Origin: Spizellomyces punctatus DAOM BR117 | Taxonomy: Eukaryota > Chytridiomycota > Chytridiomycetes > Spizellomycetales > Spizellomycetaceae | Assembly (NCBI RefSeq): GCF_000182565.1 | Contig: NW_015971546.1 | Coordinates: 310,001 to 374,000 of the forward strand | DNA length: 64,000 nucleotides | Reading direction: 5' to 3' | Part shown: in pieces, positions 23,878-34,090 of the stretch | Position numbering within the stretch: position 1 is the stretch's first letter | How the letters are laid out: each line of letters begins with the position of its first letter | Notes under the pieces: model-generated | What the model saw: the letters and a program-made list of their open reading frames with translations, nothing else | What the model was told of the DNA's origin: nothing | Database searches by the model: none | Program-made: the position numbers and the translations under genes

Positions 23878-26075
23878 TCATCTTCCCTCCCCATTCTCCA
23901 CCATTACGCCAGCAATTTTCCCAACACATTTTAATCCCCCCTCACCCCTAAACAAAACAGTTCTGCCAACCACGACCCATTCTGGTTCATAGGCAAATCT
24001 AAATCTAACCCTGGCAGACTCGCTAGTCTTGAGCGATCCGACATTCTCCATCCTTACAATCTTTGCGCCCTGTCGGACAGCACCTACGTAAATGACACCA
24101 TGACAGGACGGTCCGACGGTGGAAGCACAATGTAAAACGTTTAGATCGGCATCAAATTCCCATACCGGAGGGGGAGGTGGAGTCGAGAGGAGAACCTGTC
24201 CTTTCCGGAGTCGAAATGATGGAGGCGGTGTGATGTTGTACGCAACGGTATCCTTCTCATGGAACGAGTCAGATGCATTTGGGTCAGACAAGAACGTAAG
24301 GGCGCAAGACGCAGCTTGACCAGCTTTGATGAGGTTGACAGGACAGCGTTGCCGGTGGATTGAGTTTATACGAACGGGAATGAAGCTCCCACGGTCGGGG
24401 CCAAGGTAGTATGTAGGTTGGGACGTATGTGGGTGCGTCGTGATCCGACCTGAAAGAAGTTTGCCGCCAATGACACATCCAACATCTTATATATTGCCAC
24501 CGGTTAGCATTATCGAGTACAAAATAGACAATATACGAGAAGAATATACCTGGGACGGAATAAATTTCTTCGACTTGATATTCCACCTCCTCTTCCAGTA
24601 GTTGATCGTAGTCACTCATAGGTTTGGGCAGGTAGTTGAAGAAATTGGTGAGGAGGGAAAGGTTTTCTCCTGTCACGCTCGATGTCAAGAAAATTGGAAC
24701 AACTCTGCGGATTTAAATGTAAATTAGCTCACTAGCTAGGAGACATCAACAACAGGCCAAAATTGCCAAACCTTGAATCCAAAAAGCTCGAAACAGAGAC
24801 CACTAAATCGTCCTGATTTTGTATTACAACCGGCACCCTTCTCATTCCCGGGGCTTTCAACAATGCCAAGAAAGACGAAACGGTCCTCTTCAATTGAGGA
24901 GGAGTTGCAATGTCCACTTTTGTAATCACCACAAAGACCGGCACTTTGAGGACAACCGCAATGGCCAAATGTTCTCTCGAAATGTCCGAGACGCCTGTGT
25001 TAGCTCCAATAATCAAGCAGGCATAATCAGGCGCATGACCCGCCAATCCACTGATGGTTGTCTTTTGATACTTTGGATGACCACACATGTCGAGGAACGT
25101 TACAATCTTTGAAGCGGTTTCGCAGATTTGAGCCCACGTCTGGATATTATTGGAGGCGTAGTTAATGAGAGCGCCGTGTGGATCAAAACCGATGATCTGG
25201 TGGGAGATGGAGGACGTCCGGCCAGATTCGATTTCGTGGCGATGACGGAGGAGGTTTAGGCGTGCTTTTCCTCTGCCGTTATCGTTTTCACTATGTGTCA
25301 GGACGCCAAGGAGCGTTGACTCTGGTGGGATAGACAAATGCGGTCAGGTTGCAACCGCTAGAAGCAAAAGACAAAGGTAAATTCAGAAAAGTATGCTCAA
25401 ACTTACTCCCAGCATCGGCACCTCCGATTATGGCCACCCTGATCTCCAGAAAATGCTGATCGTCCGTCAAACACTTTCGCACTAGCACCTCGGCTACTTT
25501 GCGTGCAGGCGTTTCACCGGGGCTTGTTACATCCCGCTCACGTATAATGGACACATCTGCACGCAAAGCTTCTCCCATCTTGCGTAGCGTTGCGACAGAA
25601 CGGTCGAGGTCGTCTTGTGTTAGACCGATAAGCGTGCCCTTATCTGAGACCCCAATTTCGTACATGGCTTCACCATATCCTTCTGCAAGGCTAGAGGAAA
25701 GTAGACGTGACGTCGTTAGAATCCAATGTTGAATAAGGGCTAATACAGTCGGCAGACCTACCGCCATTTAAGCTGGGTGATGAGATGTTCCAGACGAGCA
25801 GGGGGAGGATTAATGAGCTGAAGCTAGATATAGCAAGATGTTAGTACGATGTATATGATTTCCAATAGTCTAAAGCTTACCTTGTACTCAACCTAAAATG
25901 CGATCCAAGAGCAATGAAGCTAATGAGCATTAAATCTCTCAAACCAGCTTATTATGCGACGTACATTTCCTTCTTCAACTTCTGGCGGAAGGCGGGTATC
26001 ATGAACTTTACTCGCCATAAAAGTATTCACGGATGTGGAAGGCGCCATATTCGATGCTTCGTTGAGTCGAAACAT
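23878..26075 (-). CDS. GTPBP1/GTPBP2-like translational GTPase, 7 exons including a 12-nt exon
   Basis: Model complement(join(23878..24485, 24550..24704, 24772..25321, 25407..25690, 25762..25823, 25881..25892, 25965..26075)), 593 aa, GT-AG throughout, introns 57-85 nt, phases exact. N-terminal LPPEVEEGNVEYKLQLINP is the GTPBP1/2 signature. The EF-Tu-like G domain has P-loop GGADAGKSTLL, switch-I region SGRTSSIS, G3 DMCGHPKYQKTT (Gly at the expected place) and G4 TKVD. Domains 2 and 3 follow, from VPDVGCVIGGKL to the end. The family acts in ribosome rescue and exosome-linked RNA turnover. The 12-nt exon encodes the conserved VEYK. Confidence 0.95.
25881..25892 (-). other. 12-nt constitutive microexon of the GTPBP1-like gene
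   Basis: Flanked by a ttttag acceptor and gtaagc donor; encodes V-E-Y-K, residues conserved in the family. The exon is phase 0 on both sides. Confidence 0.85.
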
Positions 26076-26994
26076 GACTGTATTCTTAATAGTAATCCCA
26101 AAAAGGCGGTAGCAAAGTTTTCAAAACGCTTCTGAGCTCAAGCTATATATCGCAACTGCGTTTTTTTTTCGTTATTTTGGTTCAGGTTATTCGAGGTGGT
26201 TTGCGAGCGTAAAATTCCTTCATTGTGGGTTTCAGGTAAAGCAGACCACTACGATTGATATGGAAGGATCGCTAGATCTCGTCCGTGAGAGACAATGAAA
26301 AAAATTCTGTCTGCTGTTTTCTTGGCTTCTTTCTATCACAGATCTCTTTATAAGTGATGCCTGCACCATCATCTACAAGGTTGCTCCGACACCATTTCTG
26401 CAAAGGTAAGGACGGAAGCTCTGATTACGCCAACCACTCCACAACGTGTACGTCATGTGACTCATGTTTGGGTCAAGTCACACTTCAACTGCACGGCTGG
26501 GACTGTGACTGAAAAAGCAACTGGCTTTGAATCTAGGCGAGCTCAACGACTGCGTTGGAAGGAGAGCAGCTGGATGGTTATGGCAGATGAACAGATTTGG
26601 AGAATAAGTTTCATGGCAGCTGGCAGAGACGGCGACTCGCTGCATCAATTAGTCATGTACTCGTTATCATTCCATTTGATCCTTAATGATTTTACAAACG
26701 TCCAACGGGGCGGAGGACACCTCGCTTGATGGCGGAGGAACCGATTCATAATGGTACTACTCGTATTATTCATACGCCCAACCGGCGGTATCTTTTCTCG
26801 CCCGTCTCCCCGCATCGCAAATTACTTTGAAGATTATTCATCATCATTGCGTTTATTCTTACTAAGCATGGCCATGCTTTTGATTGGAAATATGTGACTC
26901 ATTGATGGGCGCATTTTGGGGGAGGATAAATTCAAGGCCACCTTGCAGCCAACCCACATCTTCATCTCGTATTCACAACCCAAACACATACATC
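26076..26994. other. Divergent intergenic region
   Basis: Between the GTPase (-) and thioredoxin (+) genes. A 90-aa frame at 26457-26729 has no recognisable content. No RNA gene or repeat recognised. Confidence 0.5.
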
Positions 26995-27496
26995 ATGGTC
27001 AAGGTAGTCACCACAGCCGACGAATTCAACCAGATCATCAAGGACAATGAAATTGTCATTGGTATGTTAATTCTCATGCATTCTGTCGGTCATTGTGCAC
27101 GTTCTAACAAGCTGGTCCCCCGCGCACCTGCACACTCTGTCCATTTGCATGCACTTTTATCTCTCAACAGTTGGTACGTAGCATGATTCAGATGTCGTCG
27201 CTATAACACTTGCTCTCGATCTAATTGCCTGTTAAAATTTGCCAGACTTTCACGCCACATGGTGCGGTCCTTGCAAGATGATCGCTCCCAAGTTTGAAGA
27301 ATTTTCCAAAAAGTACTCCAAGGCTGTTTTCATCAAGATTGATGTCGATGAAGTACCGGAAGTTGCCGAAAAGGCTGGTGTTTCTGCCATGCCTACCTTC
27401 CACATCTACAAGAATGGTCAAAAGGAGGCCGAGATTGTTGGTGCCAACCCTGCGAAGCTGGAGGGGGAGATTTCAAAGTACGCTCACGCTCAATAG
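26995..27496 (+). CDS. Thioredoxin, 2 or 3 exons
   Basis: Model join(26995..27061, 27171..27173, 27246..27496), 106 aa, or without the 3-nt exon 105 aa. Active site WCGPCK at about residue 31, preceded by FHAT; cis-Pro in SAMPTFHIY; VGANPAKLE near the end. This is the small cytosolic thioredoxin that reduces disulfides with thioredoxin reductase and NADPH. Exon 1 ends one base into a codon; the central ttg is bordered by ctctcaacag and gtacgt. Including it gives IVIVDFHATW, the normal beta-strand; skipping it gives EIVIDFHATW. Both keep the frame. Confidence 0.93.
27171..27173 (+). other. Candidate 3-nt microexon in thioredoxin gene
   Basis: ttg lies between a good acceptor (ctctcaacag) and a good donor (gtacgt), dividing a 184-nt intron into 109- and 72-nt introns. 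It would insert one Val before the DF of the active-site strand. Confidence 0.5.
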
Positions 27497-28095
27497 ATGT
27501 GCTTGAGGGACGCTCTTGTTGTTGCTGGGAGGGATCAAGTGTGTATCCGTGCATTGTTTGTATATCTTCATAATTAGCACAGGTGCTGGTGCAAAATGGT
27601 TGTGTGCATGTTTCCATGACGGCGTAAAGCCGAGTACGCTGGTTGTGTTTCTTTAGTACTTTTAACGTCCCTGTCCCCGTTCAACACCTGGTCGCGTACG
27701 CTGTGTTGTAGATATGAAGCCATACTTTGCCAATGTAACGAGTTTGGGAGCTTGAATTTTGTGGTCATTATAAAGAACAAAAGGGATACTTGTATCCGAC
27801 ATCCAAGAGACTGTGGCTTGCTTAACAGAACGACAAATAACCAATACGAGATGGCCACTCTGAATGCCACTAAATGTCAAAGCGCGACGTGATCGAGCCA
27901 ATTGTAGCTAATTCAGATCCCTCAGCACTAGCGTTCGGGGTCGGGTACCCACCTACTGGTTAGAACGAAGGCTTTCAGAGATCGGGATATCGGGACGCCT
28001 GTAGCGTAATGCAGTATAAAAGGTTCATCTCACAGGACATTACCATCTTTTCGACATCTTCAATCAGGACAAACAAACTCTTCCATTCAACCACG
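27497..28095. other. Intergenic spacer with start of a duplicated unit
   Basis: 3' UTR of thioredoxin, then from 27915 the upstream part of a unit repeated at 28654. TATA box at 28015-28021. Confidence 0.5.
28015..28021 (+). promoter_or_regulatory. TATA box of secreted Cys-rich gene
   Basis: tataaaa, 75 bp before the ATG at 28096. The matching site of the decayed second copy reads tttaaaa at 28737-28743. Confidence 0.55.
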
Positions 28096-28335
28096 ATGGT
28101 CAAACTCTTAGCAGTTATAGTCCTTGCGCTCACCGCTACAATCGCGAATGCCGCCAGTTGCGCCTGCGTAAACAAAAAGGATGATCTTGCAATTCTTAAA
28201 ACTCTCACCGAAGGCTGCTGTAAATCAATTCGTGAAAAGAACACTCCTGGCAAGATGGACGGATTCTACTGCTCAAATCCGCCCCCTTCGATGCAAAGCT
28301 GCTGCGAAATCTCCCAGGCGTTCAAATGTATCTGA
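28096..28335 (+). CDS. Small secreted cysteine-rich protein, 79 aa
   Basis: Single exon. Signal peptide VKLLAVIVLALTATIANA, likely cut before ASCAC. The mature 60 residues hold eight cysteines in the order C-x-C, CC, C, CC, C, so up to four disulfides. No named family recognised; the size and pattern suit a secreted fungal effector-like or antimicrobial-like protein, which is inference. It lies in the intact copy of a local duplication. Confidence 0.7.
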   Translation: MVKLLAVIVLALTATIANAASCACVNKKDDLAILKTLTEGCCKSIREKNTPGKMDGFYCSNPPPSMQSCCEISQAFKCI

Positions 28336-28653
28336 TCATAGTAGACTTTCTTGTATATAAGTATCATATATTTGTAGCATTTTGTGATAAAAAGTGGAAA
28401 ACGAGGCTTGCTAAACACATGAGCTGGGGATTCTGTCCACTGCACAAGTGGTTCGAATGGTGCTAGTGGGGTCGGCAGACTAACTACTGGCCATATATGT
28501 AGAACTAGTGTAAACCCATGCATACAACGCTGACAGAATACCTGAAAAATACAGAAGATGCAGTTCATTATTATTTGTGTCCTATGGAAGTATAGTTGAA
28601 ATCGGACCAGTTGCTCAGCTTGTCCAGTGAATAGGTTGATAGGAGAGTCGCTT
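28336..28653. other. Spacer between duplicated copies
   Basis: 3' flank of the Cys-rich gene. No gene recognised; the minus-strand open frame across it is a shadow of the duplicate. Confidence 0.45.
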
Positions 28654-29026
28654 AGATCCCTCAGCACTAGCGTTCGGAATCGGGTTCCAACTTGTGTTTT
28701 ATGGGATCGGGATATCGGAGGGCGTAGCGTAAGCATTTTAAAAGGTTCAGCTCACAGGGCATTATCGTCTTTTCAGCATCTTCAATCGCACCAAACAATC
28801 TCTTTCATTCAACCACACTGGTCAAACTCCTAGCAGTTACAGTCTTTTGCGCTCGCCGCCAACAATCGCGATTACCGCCCATTGCCGCCTGTGGGGACAC
28901 GACCAAAATCAATGCTAAATTCACCATAAAATGCACTGCTCATCATGTCGGGAAAGATGTGCGCAAATGCGCCCCCTTTTATGCAGAGCTGTTGAGGATC
29001 CGACGGATTCAGATGCATTTTCTGAT
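28654..29026 (+). pseudogene. Decayed tandem copy of the secreted Cys-rich gene
   Basis: Aligns from promoter to stop with 27915-28340: both begin agatccctcagcactagcg, both hold the pre-ATG context tcattcaaccac and the following tggtcaaactc. In this copy the TATA is tttaaaa, the start ATG is ctg (28818-28820), frame-shifting indels occur right after the signal-peptide region, and the central part is shortened. No open frame survives. Confidence 0.8.
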
Positions 29027-29931
29027 TGAAGTGCGTAAAGTTATCATTGAATTTTGCGAACCTCGAACTGATGAAGCATCACATGACATCTGCAAATCCA
29101 ATCGGTAAAAGTCATTGCAACTGGTTTGAAGTAGCATTTTTATTTAATAATAATGTATGTACTAATGCATTCTTATGGGAATCAATCCTGGAATGAAATC
29201 ATTCTGCCGCTGGGTTGAACCACTCAGAGTTCCGGTCATCTTCATAACCGATTTTCAGTGCATGGGTTGGGCATACGCAGTTCCTTTGGTAAATGAAAAC
29301 AGCGGTGTTTCGATTCCGCAAACGTTGCCGAACGGAGTGCGGCGATGGAAGTACGCCGTGTCGGACAATCGAAGGAACGACCGTGATACGCAACATTTAG
29401 CGTACGACTATGGCCGTGATTTTTTGCCGAAATGCCTTGTTGGAAGAAGCCCTCAAGACAAACTCAACCCTCGCACTTGCTCAATGCATTTTTTGGGTGC
29501 GTTTTTCCCTTGCCAATTTTTTTAAGCAATGTAAGCAGGGGTTTTCGTTCTGTATGACGTAGACAAGCTGCATACTTTAGTCAATAAAGTAAGTAGACTG
29601 TAAATACGTCAGTGACAAGCTTGCACAAGGTTGCGATTTCCTTCTTTTTGCCGTCGCTTGTATGCAAATATGGCGGTTTTTTTCTGTGATATGTCATTTT
29701 AATGTGCGTGAGTGGTGGAAGGACGGTACTGGAACGGCCACTTTTTAAATTTTTTTGCCTATAACTTCTGTGTATCTTCCGTGGGCTATGATGACTGCAT
29801 ATGCAAGACTTTTTAATGTCCGCAAAGAATTTCGGTGAGCAGGTTGACGATGGTTATAAAATGGCATCGACCCAAGAGATCCCTCACCCCCCAGCAAAGG
29901 CAACAATTCCTAACTGCAACAGCAACCAAAA
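29027..29931. other. Intergenic region
   Basis: About 0.9 kb. A 116-aa plus-strand frame at 29175-29525 has no recognisable domain and is not annotated. The end holds the peroxygenase promoter (TATA at 29855). Confidence 0.45.
29855..29861 (+). promoter_or_regulatory. TATA box of peroxygenase gene
   Basis: tataaaa, 77 bp before the ATG at 29932, similar spacing to the box of the neighbouring Cys-rich secreted gene. Confidence 0.5.
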
Positions 29932-30693
29932 ATGCATTTCACAACCATCCTCATACCTGCCTTCACTCTCCTCACCGCCGTCCAAGGCGCCAGCGTACCC
30001 GCGTGGCATCCCCCGGCTCCAACAGACGTCCGCTCACCCTGCCCGGCTCTTAATGCCCTTGCCAATCACGGAATTTTGCCCCGCTCCGGCAAGGATATCA
30101 CACCAAAGCAATACATCGACGCAATGAGCCAAATTGGCGTTGCGGTCGATCTTGGAGCCTCGTTGGCCTACGCGTCTCCTTTCCTCGTTCCAAGTCGTAA
30201 AAACGCCCAAGGCGAGACTGTCTTTGGACTGGATGACCTGAGGAAACATGGTGGAATCGAACACGATGCCAGTCTTACGCGCAATGATTTCAACACCTCT
30301 CCCAATCACGACAACTTTTCCTTCAACCAAACCTTGTATGATCAACTCATTTCCTTGAAAAATCCCACTACCGGCCGACTTGACACGGACTCCCTAGCCA
30401 AGGCTCGGTTCTTGCGCCAATCCGAGTCGAAAGCCACCAACCCCGCTCCAGTCTTTGACGTCAAGCAAGATCTCCTCGCTCACGGTGAAGCCGCATTGTT
30501 GCTTACGGTCTTTGGAAACCAGTTCGATAGCCAGGTACCTGTAAATGTGGCCGAATCGATCCTGGCAAAGGAGAAATTGCCCTTTGAAGAGGGGTGGGTT
30601 CCCGCCAAGCTGCCAGTTGGAATTCTCAAAGTTACGGCAGTTTCGCAGGTGATTAAGAGTAAGGAGGGTGCCTTGGCCAAAGGTGGTCAGTAA
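29932..30693 (+). CDS. Secreted heme-thiolate peroxygenase (UPO/chloroperoxidase family, short type)
   Basis: Single exon, 253 aa. Signal peptide HFTTILIPAFTLLTAVQG. Peroxidase_2 hallmarks: SPCPALNALANHGILPRSGK, whose PCP Cys is the proximal heme ligand, and EHDASLTRNDF, the E-H-D acid/His motif of short (group I) unspecific peroxygenases. NPTTGRLD and ARFLRQSES follow as in the family. These enzymes use hydrogen peroxide to oxygenate aromatic and aliphatic compounds outside the cell. One Cys beyond the ligand is not evident, again typical of short UPOs. Confidence 0.92.
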   Translation: MHFTTILIPAFTLLTAVQGASVPAWHPPAPTDVRSPCPALNALANHGILPRSGKDITPKQYIDAMSQIGVAVDLGASLAYASPFLVPSRKNAQGETVFGLDDLRKHGGIEHDASLTRNDFNTSPNHDNFSFNQTLYDQLISLKNPTTGRLDTDSLAKARFLRQSESKATNPAPVFDVKQDLLAHGEAALLLTVFGNQFDSQVPVNVAESILAKEKLPFEEGWVPAKLPVGILKVTAVSQVIKSKEGALAKGGQ

Positions 30694-31040
30694 TTTTCTT
30701 GCTGCACGGAATGTTGAGTATCCGTAGCAGACTTTTAGTTTGGAATATTATTTTCTTTTGTATTCATTTTCTATGATAGAAACTATAATGTACTAGAGCC
30801 TCGATAAAATAAGTAATAGATCTTCCTTTATGAGATACCATGAAAACGATGCAAACCGTTCAGTTGCTGAAGGCTTCTGTTTTTTTACCGTAAAAATCAA
30901 ATTGCATCCAAGACAAGAGGATGCGAACGAGCGCAAAAAATACATTTACACGAAACAAGAAAACTAGGAGATCTTTCACGCCAGAGCCAAAGGTTCCTAC
31001 CGCCTTTCACATCAGACTTTAGGGAATAGTTCACAAACAC
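30694..31040. other. Convergent intergenic spacer
   Basis: A/T-rich 3' flanks of the peroxygenase and VAP genes. Nothing else seen. Confidence 0.5.
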
Positions 31041-31789
31041 TTAGAAAGAGACAATTTCTACTAGCCCCAGCAAGCTCCGATAGGGCATCATGATGCCCAA
31101 AACAAGGCACAGGCATGTGAAGACTACAACATCCAGTGGGGTCACTCGGACGGTGTCCTGTTTGGTGAGCGATTGTGATGGATGTTGCGGCGAGGCAATT
31201 GTAGGGGAAGATGCCGTGGTGGTGGAGGGTGAGGGGTGTTTGATTTGTATAGGATCGGAGACACGTTTGCAGTCGATAAAGGTCTCAACTAACCGTCGGC
31301 GGTCCAGGGTTCGCCACTGACCACAATCAGGATGAGTATAGGTAGGCGTGGAGGTCCCAGAGAATATGTTGTGCTTTACCTTTGCTGCATCCAATCCTTT
31401 GGTCTCCTCATCGGACAAATGTACTGTTTGTAAAAGAAACCGATCATTGAGCTGGATCTCCGATTCACTCCTCACTGACAACAGGAATTGACACACATTC
31501 GATAAACATCAGAATCTGCATGAATTTTTATATGACAACAAGTACCTCAAAACTTACCCAAAACATCGACAGATCCTCCACCGACCAAGACGCCCAAAAC
31601 TGGCTTCACCGAGTACCGCGCCGGTGCATTCGTCTTGAGTTTATATCCAATGGCACGTTTACCAGGATTTTGAATAGTGACCTTGGCGATGAAGCCAATG
31701 TTTGACCTGGTGGGCGTAAAGAAGAGATCGGTCGGTATAAGATTTAGCTGTGGTTTGGGAGGATCTGATAGTTGGTTGCGGAAGGACAT
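31041..31789 (-). CDS. VAP/Scs2-like MSP-domain protein, 2 exons
   Basis: Model complement(join(31041..31474, 31558..31789)), 221 aa; 83-nt intron. The N-terminal MSP beta-sandwich reads LNLIPTDLFFTP, AKVTIQNPGKRAIGYKLKTNAPARYSVKP and, after the intron, DRFLLQTVHLSDEE. Residues TNAPARYSVKP correspond to the VAP FFAT-binding signature. A Ser/Pro linker and a C-terminal hydrophobic helix (VVVFTCLCLVLGIMM) make a tail anchor. It is expected at ER-plasma-membrane contact sites, binding FFAT-motif lipid-transfer proteins. The ATG at 31789 is chosen; the frame opens upstream only at a TTG. Confidence 0.85.
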
Positions 31790-33106
31790 GACGGGTTGTT
31801 TCTCCGAGGGGGCGATGAGATTGCGTTCGTTTTGCAACAGTTGCGAGTCGTTCTGGGCGATGCCAAGGTATGATGCGGCCGGGAGTCAACTCGTCTTGGG
31901 CGGGAACGAGAGTCGGCACCCGTGTACAGCTTTTTTATCACAGTTCAATCCAAACAGATAAATGCGCGGCGAGGGACAAGATCCTCCCCAACGCAGAGTA
32001 TATATATCTAGCAAAATAAGAAAAAAAAAAGGAATGCCCCAATCATCCGCCAAGCAACCCACAAATCACGCAGGCCAATCTCCTTGCACCGTGATATAAA
32101 TTCTGCTTATATCTCCGGGGGCACGTTCATATTGTTAATTAGCGCCTGGCTATGGATTTGGAACGTCACATTTCGCTTTGTAGCAACACGTGGAGGAGGA
32201 GGGGGTCAAAAATAGGAACTTGTAAAGACCAAGTGAGCGACAACGTGTTCTGTGCTATTGGAAGGGTCACGTATCTCTTTTTGTTGAAAAACATGTGGGG
32301 ACAGAAGCAATAATGACTGGATCTCTTTTCTTTTTTTTTTTTTGGCAGTGTTTCAGAGTACAAAGGATTTTGTATTTTAAAAAGCATGTCTGTTGATGAT
32401 CCATTGGCAGAGTGTGTCCATGGCAGGGCACTTGGGCGGTGGGCTGGATATCATCATTTCTTTTGAAATTTCTGGACAAGGGGCCCTGAAAGAAAAAGAA
32501 AAAAAGAGGTCGGGAAGTATGCCATTGCTAGCTCAGGGTTTTGTAAGTGCAGGCCGCCCATAGCGCTGCTTCTCATATCCTTGGGAAATCAGGTATGATT
32601 CAGACTGAATCGCATGGCAAAATAATACTAGTACAAATACGGTGAAAACCTCGATACGAGTTGCAAGCACGGCCCTCTGGCCCACGTCCTGCCCGAAAAA
32701 GAGTTGACGATATTGCATATTACGGACGACAAACTTCAATCGAAATGCAGTAGCAGTATAACATACATTGGGGAGCGGTATAACACATGGATGATGCTAC
32801 ATCGGAAGTTTTCTGACGAGCAACTTTGGAAAAATTAATGCATTAGGATAAACTATTTCCAAAAATACACGTTCAGCTTACAACCAAAGGCTATTTTAAG
32901 CAAGCATAACTCATACTTTGATGATAGAGCTCAGCACTGAAATGAACCGTCATGAATAGAGGAAAGGGTGAGGAATTGGGGCACAATATGAGGGTTAAGT
33001 TTCTGGAAAAGACTCATGTGGCGACTTGCACTTGTAAACTCGTGAGATATATATTCACTCCCCCAGGTTGCCTTCCACAGTTACCGTTTTGCAAACTGTA
33101 TCAGAC
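31790..33106. other. Divergent intergenic region, 1.3 kb
   Basis: Between the VAP (-) and RPEL (+) genes. A-run near 32020 and T-run near 32330. No gene or RNA recognised. Confidence 0.5.
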
Positions 33107-33759
33107 ATGGCCAGCCGTCGAGACAGAAGCATCTCCTTTGGTGGGGAACTCTCCCGCCCAAAGCTCGACTCAATTCTTCCTGCTTCTGGGAAGCTTGCTC
33201 ATCAACCAGAAGAAGAACAGGAGGGGTTGAAACGATTCCGAGGGCTTGAAGACCTATTTGCGCACCGTCCTCAAAAGGACGAGCTTATTAATAGAAATAT
33301 CTTGAGACCGGATAATGTGTCGGGAGTCATTCAAGGCGTGCAGGAGCAGTTGAAAAAGCAGATCATTGAGGTAGGACCGTGTCAATGAGATTTCCAGATG
33401 CTGCCTAGCTTTATTTATAACCTTGGGTGTCTCCTTTAAATGTAGGATCACTTGAAAGATAAACTGGTTGCCCGACCAGTTCCTGAAAAACTCATCGAGC
33501 AAAATATTATGAAAGACTCTACGGTTGCTCCTGCATTGCAGGCACCGCAGCAGGATCTCATCAAGAGTCAGCTGCAAGACAGTCTTGGGAGTTCGCTTTC
33601 CAAGGTAACATTTTTGACACATCTTTTGTTCCATTTTTTTTTTTTTTTCAGAAAATGCTGCAGAGGGCGGTATACTGACTTCCAATGTTTTCTCCTCTTT
33701 CTTTCCAGCGACCCAGCGAGAAAGATCTTTCTAAGATCCTTCACCCAACTCAAGCCTAA
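33107..33759 (+). CDS. RPEL-repeat actin-binding protein, 3-4 exons
   Basis: Model join(33107..33370, 33446..33604, 33652..33669, 33709..33759), 163 aa; leaving out the 18-nt exon gives 157 aa in the same frame. RPEL repeats: FAHRPQKDELINRNIL, VARPVPEKLIEQNIM and a third, ARPSEKDLSKILHP, at the C-terminus. Each RPEL motif binds a G-actin monomer in Phactr and MRTF proteins. No other domain is present, so this is a minimal actin-monomer buffer or sensor (inference). The 18-nt exon supplies the helix before repeat 3, and the intron after it is only 39 nt. Confidence 0.85.
33652..33669 (+). other. Candidate 18-nt microexon in RPEL gene
   Basis: Encodes K-M-L-Q-R-A between a T-run/cag acceptor and a gtatac donor. 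It restores a helix before RPEL 3 like those before repeats 1 and 2. Confidence 0.6.
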
Positions 33760-34090
33760 AATCATGCTACCCGTTTGCTTTGCTTTTGGACTGTAGTGTT
33801 GAGGTATAGGAATTCATAGAATGACAGTATAGCATTAGCAAATTGTTTGGCGTTAATATCAATAAATTAGTTTTATGGCAGAAACTGGCGATTGAGAAAC
33901 TTCCTGCGGCTATTCTTAGCGCTAGGACGATCATTCCTGCCCCTGCCGTCGTATATATTTACAGTGTTAAAGGAAAGCTCAGAGCGCGATGTATTGCACT
34001 TCATCAAGATGATAAGATAGACACGAACAATCTTAGAACAAGCAACATTATTCAGCGCCTGGGGCGCATGTAACGATTACTATTTTATCC
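33760..34090. other. Convergent intergenic spacer
   Basis: 3' flanks of the RPEL gene and the esterase-ABCG gene. Nothing recognised. Confidence 0.5.

Noticed and set aside
28266-28736. 156-aa minus-strand frame between the duplicated Cys-rich copies
   Set aside because: It overlaps the sense gene end and the start of the pseudogene; no signal or domain.
29175-29525. 116-aa plus-strand frame
   Set aside because: Composition is irregular, no domain, no promoter; likely chance in the spacer.
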